Shown one piece after another: positions 54,441 through 64,000 of a DNA stretch of 64,000 bases; the first letter of the stretch is position 1, and the number at the start of each line of letters is the position of its first letter. Made by a program: the position numbers and the translations under genes. The DNA is from Punica granatum (taxonomy: Eukaryota; Streptophyta; Magnoliopsida; Myrtales; Lythraceae), in contig NC_045130.1 in assembly GCF_007655135.1 (NCBI RefSeq), positions 7,130,001 through 7,194,000 of the forward strand, written 5' to 3'. The notes beneath the pieces are model-generated. The model did no database searches, was not told the DNA's origin, and worked only from the letters and a program-made list of their open reading frames with translations.

Positions 54441-55340
54441 CTGTGTTTTCAGAGGGCTCACGGCTCCAATCGGGAATTGTACTCTTTAGAGAAAGCAACC
54501 TGTTCATATGATCCGGGGAAAAGTTCATATGATCCGGGAAAAGTTACTCAAACAGTAGCAGCAGTGAAATGATGAAATTGTGCGTGGTATCATAGTCACT
54601 CCACAGAACAATCGTTCCATGTCAACTGTTTATATCAGACAAACCAAACCATCATCAACATCAGCTTTGCTCGGTCGGAACTAACATTTCCACAGAAAAA
54701 GCTTATCGCAGGGCAAAATTTCCCACTACACACTCTGAAGACGGTAGATCAACTTAGAAAAACCGACTGAATTTCGACTATCCCAGCAAACTCTGCATCG
54801 TCATCGACTTCCCACACTGTGCACATGAAGAGAGAGGAAGAAAGAACCTTTTGCCGAGAACGATCATACCATATGTTAACGTTTGTGCCACCATTGAACT
54901 CGCAGAGAACAATTGGGAAGAGAATGTGTTCCCTCTGATGGAGAAAACAAAAAACCGTTAAACCAACCGTTGGGAATAGAAGAATAGTCGGTGAGTGCCA
55001 GCCGTTAGATATTTTTAAATAGATCTTATCCGTTCTTTTTTTTTAATAGAATTTACTTATAAAATGGAACAGCATAATTAGATGCAGAGGTGTTTCCTTT
55101 TGGTCCCTGATCCTTTTGTTTTCCTCAGTTTTGCCTCACGAGGTTCGGAACGAATCAGATCCGATACCACCCATCATCGAGCCGTGAATGTCATGGACTC
55201 AGGGTGACTTGGCCCAAGATATTAATATTAGCACATCGGAGTCAGCTAACAACTAGCCAATGCCGGTGACGAAAGCACGTGGTAACTGTGTGCATATGCA
55301 TTAGGGTGTAGGTGCTCAATCACAGTAATTCATACTTGAC
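54441..55340. other. Intergenic, upstream flank of membrane-protein gene
   Basis: Contains the probable leader and promoter of the minus-strand gene and a 20-bp tandem duplication at about 54503-54545. Nothing else recognised. Confidence 0.5.
54503..54545. repeat. Short tandem duplication of about 20 bp
   Basis: GTTCATATGATCCGGG followed by GAAAA or AAAA occurs twice in a row, upstream of the membrane-protein gene. Confidence 0.8.
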
Positions 55341-55342
55341 AG

Positions 55343-55547
55343 GATTGGAGAAATATCGCGGTCTCAGCCATGGATGGTGGACTGCTTTCGGGTGACAACG
55401 GTTATCCGGACCCTCAAAGATGAAAGGAACAAAAGGAAATTGCACGAAACTTTGTCGGTCATGATGAATCTTGATGCATGCGAGGACATCTACAGTCATA
55501 GGGCCGAATCATTCAGGAAGTCCCAAGACCGTTCAATGGCATTTTAG
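55343..55547 (+). pseudogene. Coding-like exon fragment, unassigned
   Basis: A plus-strand frame, open from just after a CAG at 55340-55342 to a stop at 55545-55547, has amino-acid composition like a real protein: TLKDERNKRKLHETL, then MMNLDACEDIYSHRAESFRK. The only ATG-initiated form is 55374-55547 (57 aa). No partner exons were found, and the downstream frame at 55575-55850 does not continue it. It may be a remnant exon or part of a short gene. Not recognised. Confidence 0.3.
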
Positions 55548-58051
55548 TCGGGGATCATCCTCCCATTCAACAGTGTGCAGCTTTCGGACGGTTCGAGCCA
55601 TGGACTGCTGCCAGTGGCACTTCCGCATTCAACTCGAAACCGGCTAGGACTCCCATTAGCCACACGTATCCAGTTTGCAACAAGTTACTTTCATCATCCT
55701 CGAAGTGCAGAAACCATAAGCGAGCGGCCAGATTCTGCATCATATAACAGTGCCAAACTAATCAGGTTTCCCAGGAGAATATCAAATGCTAAATTTGACC
55801 ACGTCGAATGCTTCCAGAATGCGGCATCCGTAGTTAAATGGCATGGCTAAGAATACATCTATATTCTCAAAGATTGCATATATGTATCTTGTCGAGTTCC
55901 ATATATTAGTATATCTTGTCGAGTTCCATAGCAAACAAGCTATCCAATATGTACAATTCCGACCACCACTTGTGAATTTTATGAGAATTTGTAAGAGTTC
56001 GTGAGAGAGTGTGGTGGGAAGTCTCATGAACGCTTTTTCCTTATCTTTTAAGCAAATTTGGCGTCTGGAGAAAACTTCAAACACGAATCGGAAGCCGATA
56101 CAACCTCACGCTATAGATTCAGGTATGCTTTAGACTGATTGTTTTCTCGACGGATTCATCACGTGTGATTTTAGGGATTCAGTAATTCGGTTCTAATAAC
56201 ATGCACATGATTATATATTATTCTATCAGCAATACATATACATTGGGTTATTGGACTTGTGCGTTGCACGAATTATGTGGGGAAAAAAATATAATAAGAA
56301 GTGAATATGAAAACAATAGTCAATATGAATTTATAGAATATTAATATGCAAAAAAAAGTTTATTTTTTATACTATGAATCTTAATAAGGTAAATTTTAGA
56401 CTTACAATATTGAATATATATTCAATTCATAAGTAAAGAATTTATTTATAAATTCATAGTATCAACTCAATTATTAGTCTAATTTCTCTAAATAATTTTA
56501 AAATCCTAAAAAGTCAAAACTTTTAGTTTTATATGATGAAAGAAAGATAATTATATAATCTTGAAATTTTATAATTCTAGTACTTGCTTGAAATTTATTC
56601 TTCTCACATTACATAATTAAGTTCATCAATGTGAATAATTTTAGATGAGATGATAAAACGACTTCGATGAACAATTTACTTAATTATATTTTAATAAAGT
56701 TAGCTATACAATACTTCTAAAAACCTATTAATGTTTGTTTACTAATAAAATAAGAATCCTCAATACTTCTTCAAATATTTTCTTTGTATTCACGTATTAT
56801 TTATCACAATAACGATCATTACTTTTATATCTATATAGCAATTAACTGATGAATTAGTAAGTCAATACTATTTTGCCTTTTTTATTATGGTGTAGTCAAG
56901 TTTATTCATGTGGTATTATTAATCACAATAATGATAATTATACTTTAATATCGATATAACAATTAACTTAGGAATTACTATTTTACTAGATGTAAAACAG
57001 ATATCAGTTATAATCGAGTCAGACTCTATGAACCTTATATTAGTCATGTAGGAGAATTTTTCAGATCATAATTTGAATTCAATTTTGCAATTGCAAAGGA
57101 TTTCATCGGGGTAAGTTAATCGGTGTTGATAAACGATGTTTCTTCTTGTTCTATATTTCAATTTCTAATCACAGACATATTTGACTCTCGCCGGATTCAA
57201 ATTAGCATTATCTTTCGAACAGTTCAAACCAGCAATAATTAGTCATATCATTTTCCAAAAAAATTTCAATAATATTTCAAAATTTGTATTAGTAATAATT
57301 AGTCATTTCATTTTCCACAAATTACAAACTAATGCACCGAGCTTTCCTTTCGTAATCTATTAATTAATTCAAAATTTATCATAATCAATTAATTAGAACA
57401 ATCATGTTTTCTTCAAGTTATTCTAATGATAATTCCTCTGATTGATCGATTACTACAATTAATAGGATTAATGAAGACACATGCACACGATTAACATATA
57501 TTTTATCAGCAACATATATACATCAATCTTTTTTCCTTTTTCTTTTCAACATATATATTTCCACAACTTGTACGGCCTTTGTTAGGCCTCGTTGACTGTT
57601 GGTTGAAATATAATCTATGTTGCGATAATTAGCTAATTAATGAACCGCGAGCCACGTAGTAAGTTGCAAAACGGACGAACTGGACACACGAAGTTCAGAT
57701 CATCCAAATTTGATTAAGTTTTTGATCCCTATTAACATCCGCTTTTGCGCTTTTGTTTTTATATATGGTTCATATTCTCCCATTCTATCTAGCTGGTTTG
57801 ATTTCCATTGATACAGTATAACTAAATGTCATTTTTTCTTGTTAAACAGATTTTCTCAATTGGAGATTACTTCTTTTTTTCCTGATAATTCATTTTAATT
57901 TTAATTAATTAGGAACAAATAATGGACAAGCAAATGGTGGGCAATCCGCATGACAGTTCTAACCTTAATTAACGTTATTTCATGCACATAAAATGACAAC
58001 TTTATCTCCTCCCTGCCAATGCAAACGACCAAATTTTGTTGTCAGCGTTGC

Positions 58052-58054
<3 letters not shown>

Positions 58055-58087
<33 letters not shown>
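58055..58087. repeat. TA microsatellite
   Basis: A run of about sixteen TA units in intergenic DNA. Confidence 0.9.
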
Positions 58088-58090
<3 letters not shown>

Positions 58091-58184
58091 CTCTCCTTCT
58101 CTTATTATTTATATTTAATAAAAAATTGATAAATAAGTACCTAATTATAAATTGAATGGTATGACCAACGTGAATTCAGATAGT

Positions 58185-58335
58185 TCCCTCTTATTTTTCT
58201 TAAATAAGGTTGTGGATTCGAATTTTGAAATGAGAAAATTCATGTTGGGAAAGTTTCACTCTTTAATATTAGCCAATCGAGCTCAAATTGAATTAATTTG
58301 AACCCATTAGACTTTCTAAGAAAAATTTGAATGGT
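58185..58335 (+). repeat. Dispersed repeat, copy 3
   Basis: Shares TTTTTCTTAAATAAGG, GTGGATTCGAATTTTG and GAGAAAATTCATGTTGG with the copies near 4402 and 7008, in the same orientation. Confidence 0.45.
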
Positions 58336-59381
58336 GCGAAATTATTTAAATATTGAAAGATGTGCACACATATGTCCAAACAATTCCTGTACAATATGTG
58401 TATATATGATATCTAGAACTTCCATAGATGACTCATGAGCCAGCCATGAGGCATCAAATAACCAATTTCATAAGTCTTGAACCTCCTTTACGATTGAAAA
58501 GAATAACCAATCTTATATATAATCTATTACCTTAATCACCACACATCGGATGATGAACGCATGATTAGATATAGCGCTACAAAAAATACTTAAGTCCGTT
58601 ATAACGAGATAATGGTAAAACTGAGATTAATATTAACATTCATAGGTACTATTTCATACCATATCATCATTTTAAAATTACCGACAGCAACAAATTATTA
58701 ATTTTTTTTCCAGGGAAGAAATAGTTACCCCCATTTTTCGGTGAAAAAAAATGGAAGACGGGTGAGGCCCAAAAATTATGGAAAGTAATGGCTTTCACGA
58801 TTTCGGTAAAACTGAGCATTCTGAAATTCGAACTAATAACTTCCGGGATTAGTGTTTCTTATCTTCTCACTTTTGAATGGATTATTATTATATTTCACAG
58901 CTAGCTGTCCTAATTAAACTTTTTCCAATATTACAAAGCTCAAATTTATGGCAGACTAACAGATTTATTTTCCAAAATGAAGTCATAAATAATTAAGACG
59001 ACATATGATGGGAAACAATATCATTAATCTATGCTCATATATGGAGGATGAATTGACATGCCTGACCAAAAATTTAAGTAAATATGATTCAAAATCGTAA
59101 ATAAATGACAAGTCCATTTGCCCTTTATGCAAACTTTCTGATAATCCTCCCCGAAATACATATAGAAAGCTCCCGACAGCGCTCTCTTACCATATTTTCT
59201 AATCCGTACAGTCTATACATTACATATATATACACATACATACATACATACATATATAATTAGCATTGATCCTTCAACTAGGAAGACGGTGGAGAGCAGC
59301 TGAGGGCTGTACATAACTAAGGTGATCGAGGGAGATTGTTCTGCCAGGGGTCCGTCGGCTCTCACTGTGGTTCTGTTCGGT

Positions 59382-62300
59382 ATGGAGTGGGGGTCAGTGG
59401 TGAGGTGGCTGGCGGTGGCTGTGTTGGTTTTGATGGCGGGAGTTAGCAGAAGGGCTGACGGAGCTGCTGCTACCGGGAACGTGACTTACGACGGGAGGTC
59501 CCTCATCATCAACGGTCAGCGGAAAATTCTGTTTTCCGGCTCCATTCACTATCCCAGAAGCACTCCCAACGTAAGAAAAACACTTCTCCTTTTCGTTTTT
59601 CTTGGTTTTCCGGAAAACTCTTTTCCTGAGAAACTGAGTCCCCGTTATTCTTTTTTTTTTTTTTTTTTAACGTTTCTATATGTTATTATATATTGCAATG
59701 ACATATTCAAGGGAAGCTTATTCATCGAGATTTCTCGTTTTCTTATCTTCCTTTCTGTCGAAATTTCCATTTCGTCTTCTTTCGAGAAAACACGATATGT
59801 TTCGTTTCAAAAATGTTTTCCTTACTATGTTGGTATTGAAGATGTTTCTTTCTGATTTTCGTATTTTCGCTCCTGGGAAAAAGATGTTTCCTTTTTCGAT
59901 ATTAGAGTCAATTATTCGGAAGCTATGGTGGTAACTTGAGAATAGATGAATTCGCACAAAATATACGCGGTCACGTTAGATGTGCAGATATACGACATGA
60001 AACGTAGGTACACAATTCTACCTTGCTGGAAGCAAGTCTTTGGCATTTTCGGTTCGAGACTTGTGCTAGCTCCCTTAAGACCACAAGAGATCAAGTCCCG
60101 TTGATGTTTTAGTCGATTAACTTTGATCATAATAGTACTTCTTCAGAAAAACAAGTTTCATTTCATATGATGACACTTGACAAGGGAGAGAGACACCCGA
60201 CATAGATGAACGAATATATATATGCAATCAGCCTCCTATGATTCGGCAAGACTTGTGCTATTGCAACTTGTATCTACTGGTCGTACCGAGCAGTACGTAT
60301 GCCGCATCGTACGTAATTTTTGTTTATGTTTTCACATGTGTGTACAGGACTAAATAATGCACACGTGAAATGAAGTTCGTCCGAATCCAAAATTGAATAT
60401 CGGGCTTTGTCATATTTGGGCCCAAGTGGCCGAGAAAATACCTGAAAATGGAAAACATGCTCGGCTGCTACTGATCATTGAATAATCCTCTGACATGTCA
60501 TTGTTATTTATTATCATGGCAAATAGTACGAGGAACGGGATTACGATTCCATTCGGCACGTAACATCGAATTGATACATTGACGATGTCATAATACATTC
60601 ATTTCACTTCGGACACATGTGAACCTAAGCCGTTATTGTCTGTAGATGTGGCCGTCTCTCATAGCAAAAGCGAAACTGGGAGGAGTCGATGTGATACAGA
60701 CTTACGTCTTCTGGAATCTACACGAGCCCAAACCACGGAAGGTAACTCTCTTGCCTCAAAATTTTGCATCCTACCAGTATCTGATGTAGAGGAATAACAC
60801 GTAAATATGCCTAAACGGAGCAGCACCGTCGTCTTTCTTTAGAAAAAGAATGGCCATGCGGAGGTAGACTAACCTATGGTGAATCGGGGTCTCTGAATCT
60901 TTGCAGTATGTGTTCAGTGGGAGAGCGAACATCGTCAGGTTCATCAAGGAAGTCCAAGCACAAGGTCTCTATGTCTGCCTGAGAATCGGACCCTACATCC
61001 AGGGCGAATGGAATTACGGGTAAGTGTCCATGAGAAGTAGAAATTCCGAATCAAAGTCTCGACCATGGACGTCATGAGCATGAAATGATTCCGAACACTA
61101 GGAAACGAAGTGTGCAAAATTGAAGTAACAGTGCAGACTGTACTTGTGCAGGGGACTGCCTTTCTGGTTGCATGACATACCAGGGATTGTATACCGATCT
61201 GACAATGAGGCGTTTGAGGTAATGCCTGAGAACTTCCTTGCTTCATGTTAATGCTTGTCCACTAGGCTGATGGTAGTTGTCTGTTGCCTCCGGGTTCAGG
61301 CCGTGGCTGGCCAGATAGCAGCCAACCATGGCCTGGGGTTCAGCGAAACCACCACTGGAAAACTAGAAAATCTTTTCTCCAAAACGCAACTTACAGCAAA
61401 TAAACAAATCCATAATATGAAATTCATTGAGAAATCACATATGCTGAGACATCCTTATCGCAGTACATGAATTTAGTCGATGAATTATCCAGAAAAACTG
61501 GGAGATGTACATTTAACATTTTTCTCATTTTTTGAAATGGCAGCGAGAAATGCAGAATTTCACAATGAAGATCGTGAATTTGATGAAAGAAAACAAGTTA
61601 TTCGCTTCACAGGGAGGCCCAATAATATTATCCCAGGTAGAGCACATGATTGCATTGCCTATTTTATATAATTGATGTTACAATACACCGGCCAGCTAGA
61701 ACTCTAACGTTACTGCAGATTGAGAATGAATATAAAACAGTAGAAAAAGCTTTTCATGAAAAAGGGCCTGCTTACGTGCGTTGGGCTGCTAGGATGGCTG
61801 TCGGACTTCAGACTGGAGTCCCGTGGGTGATGTGTAAGCAAGATGACGCTCCCGATCCAGTGGTTAGTAGCCTCTTCCTATTAGAGTTCCTCATATCTCT
61901 GTTTGAATGGGTAGTTGTAGTTCAGAGCTGAGAGATAATATGATTCCACTCTGCAGATTAATGCATGCAATGGTAGGCGATGCGGAGAAACATTTGCAGG
62001 GCCCAACTCACCAAATAAACCTGCAATATGGACAGAGAACTGGACAAGTTTGTAAGTTTCATCGAAAATCTCACTTTCTTTTTAGATGACATATCATGAT
62101 ACACGGCAAAATTTTCAAAATGCCCATACCAAAGGACAGACTGACGAGTTCATTATGGATAACAGTTTCTTAAATTAAAATCTCCCCTTGTATTCTCAGC
62201 CTGAGTTTAGATGATAATATCATTATGGCATCCTCCCTGCAGTTTGCAAAGATATGGCACCGAACCGATCCTGAGATCAGCAGAAGACATTGCATACCAA

Positions 62301-64000
62301 GTTGCACTCTTCATAGCAAAAAATGGAAGTTATGTCAATTATTACATGGTAAGTAACTCCCTAACTAGCTAGCTAGCAATGCAACAATTCCGGGGGGGTG
62401 GTGGAAAAAAGATATAGAGCTCCTAGCCCTTGCTTTTTGAAATTTTTCATGTTCGTCTGCATTCAACTGTGAATGGCTGACATTCTGCCTAATCACTTCC
62501 TTCTATGCAACAAATCAGTATCATGGAGGAACAAACTTTGGAAGAAAAGCTTCAGCATTTATGATTACCGCTTACTACGATCAAGCCCCTTTGGACGAGT
62601 ATGGTGAGTTACCAAGAAACTTGTGTCATTGCAGCAGCATATTTCTGCAACTTGTGGTTCAGCATCTAATTTATATATATTCATTAAGAAAATCTACGTA
62701 TATGATATGGTCTTAGGTCTGATCAGGCAGCCTAAGTGGAGCCACCTTAAGGAATTACATGCAGCCGTAAAATTGATCTCGAGGCCTTTACTATATGGAA
62801 AACCGAGTGCTTTCCCCTTGGGAACAAATCAACAAGTAAGAACATTTCCTTATGAGATAATACGATCTCCCAAATCCTACAGTCCTTTTCTTTCCCCTAA
62901 ATTGCTTGACTGGGTGTTCTCCAGGCCTTTGTCTTCAGCGGCCCATCGCAACAATGTGCAGCCTTTCTAATAAACAACAGCACCGGAGAAGATGTAAAAG
63001 TAAATTTCCAAAATATCTCCTATGAATTACCTCCAAAGTCCATTAGCATCCTACAAGATTGCAGGACAGAGGTTTTCAACACGGCAAAGGTACAACTCGA
63101 CGGCTTGAGAAATAAGAGAACAGTGGACTCTGAATGGTTTCAGTGCTCATGAATTAATCGATCTGTTTAAATAGGTCAGCATGAAGGACAATACAAGAAC
63201 ATATGCTACAAGCATAAAGTTCGATTCAAATTTGGGATGGCAACAGTTCCAAGAGCCGATTGTTAACTTTGATGCAACTAAGTTGAGGGCAGACACATTA
63301 CTGGAACAAATGAATACAACCAAAGATAAATCCGATTATCTGTGGTATACATTCGGGTAGGTCCTACGGATTTAACATTTTTCAAATTGGGTGTCAGGCC
63401 ACTCAGAATATAGTTCAACAGCAACATCCGCATGCAAGTTGTAAGCATAGATCTCATGCTTTGCTGCAAATATACTTCGTTATTTCACAGATATCATCTG
63501 AATGCAGGTTGCAGCAAGATTCACCCACTGCTGAATCAAATCTCGACGTGTACACCCGTGGACATCTATTGCATGCATTCGTGAATGGAAAATATGTAGG
63601 CAAGCTCTACAGACACTTACCGATGCCATCTCTATTTTGTTGCAAATACTGAATCATAGACTGATGCAGTTTTTCCCATTTTGCTTTATTATCAGCATCT
63701 GCTCATGGAATTGATGGAAGAAGTAATTATAGCCTACGGAGTACGATATCATTAAGCCAGGGGACAAACTACGTCTCTTTGCTGAGTGTCTTGGTCGGAT
63801 TGCCGGTATGGTTCCCTTTCAATCTTCTATTCCATCCTATTTATTGAATCGCACCTTGAAGACCAAGGCACACTGAACTTTGAGTCAACAGTACACCGTA
63901 CATCTAATTTGATTGTTGTACAGGATTCAGGGGCGTACCTGGAAAGAAGGTTTGTGGGATTACGCAGAGTGCGGATTCAAGGATGGGCTATCACGAACCA
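59382..64000 (+). CDS. BGAL16: Beta-galactosidase, GH35 (BGAL16-type), 3' end beyond window
   Basis: Coding exons 59382-59570, 60646-60741, 60907-61019, 61152-61218, 61544-61636, 61719-61862, 61957-62051, 62243-62348, 62519-62603, 62717-62835, 62925-63089, 63175-63356, 63508-63599, 63696-63805 and 63924 to the window end give 577 residues so far; plant family members reach about 720-850. It removes terminal beta-galactose from wall polysaccharides. The N-terminus has a signal peptide (hydrophobic at about 10-22), then [20 protein letters not shown]. The GH35 signature [13 protein letters not shown] carries acid/base Glu190; WTENW carries nucleophile Glu261. [10 protein letters not shown] and the run of features through [13 protein letters not shown] resemble Arabidopsis BGAL16 most closely, judged from memory. 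Intron 13 uses a GC donor. The ATG at 59382 is the first one ahead of the signal peptide; no in-frame ATG lies upstream. Confidence 0.93.

Larger units (their letters stand above)
55548..59381. other. Intergenic, no gene seen
   Basis: More balanced composition to about 56100, then very AT-rich. It contains a TA microsatellite at 58055-58087, a dispersed repeat at 58185, a short tandem repeat at about 55885-55930 (TATCTTGTCGAGTTCCATA twice) and CATA repeats at about 59233-59256 just upstream of the beta-galactosidase leader. Confidence 0.55.

Noticed and set aside
55575..55850. 91-aa plus-strand frame
   Set aside because: No domain and no splice-supported link to the upstream coding-like fragment; it looks like a chance open frame in balanced-composition DNA.
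59322..59855. Beta-galactosidase start at 59322
   Set aside because: The codon at 59322 is GTG, not ATG. The first in-frame ATG is 59382 and it directly precedes the signal peptide. The frame beyond 59570 is intron read-through.

Overview
The window is nuclear DNA from a flowering plant, almost certainly a eudicot. Every coding region is split by short AT-rich introns with plant-type splice sites. The gaps between genes are very AT-rich and carry plant transposon debris: MITEs, a TRIM-like element, a long-TIR Mutator-like element and the 3' part of a LINE. The predicted proteins look like rosid orthologues; I cannot name the species. No tRNA, rRNA, CRISPR array or bacterial-type operon was seen.

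Layout. 1-8.6 kb: intergenic, with two MITEs and a TRIM-like element. 8.73-13.10 kb (+): aldehyde dehydrogenase of the ALDH3H1 type, 10 exons, 493 aa. 14.1-14.3 kb: a third MITE. 15.08-17.85 kb (+): pepsin-like aspartic protease, 8 exons, 414 aa. 27.80-18.73 kb (-): kinesin of the KIN-7 subfamily, 25 exons, 1154 aa, converging tail to tail on the protease. 37.05-29.17 kb (-): CELLULOSE SYNTHASE INTERACTIVE protein, probably CSI3, 6 coding exons, 2136 aa, with an inferred 5'-UTR intron. 38.7-45.9 kb: AT-rich intergenic. 45.9-47.5 kb: non-autonomous MULE. 47.7-48.75 kb: broken LINE fragment. 50.36-50.63 kb: a 140-bp tandem duplication. 52.92-52.29 kb (-): single-exon RING-H2 E3 ligase of the BIG BROTHER type. 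54.44-53.37 kb (-): three-exon gene for a small cysteine-rich membrane protein that I cannot assign to a characterised family. 59.38 kb to the end (+): GH35 beta-galactosidase of the BGAL16 type, 15 exons visible, cut by the window edge. Exon models were built by hand and close in frame from start to stop in each complete gene.

The genes are ordinary single-copy housekeeping or cell-wall functions: aldehyde detoxification, secreted proteolysis, microtubule transport, coupling of cellulose synthase to microtubules, organ-size ubiquitination and wall galactan trimming. Several neighbours (ALDH3H1, an aspartic protease, a CSI gene, BGAL16) also sit close together on two duplicated segments of Arabidopsis chromosome 1 as I recall them, so this looks like a conserved ancestral gene block. 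I found no convincing new multi-gene system. The most interesting items are the uncharacterised Cys-rich membrane protein, two required GC-AG introns, the TRIM-like element with its flanking duplication, and the MULE with possible captured exons.
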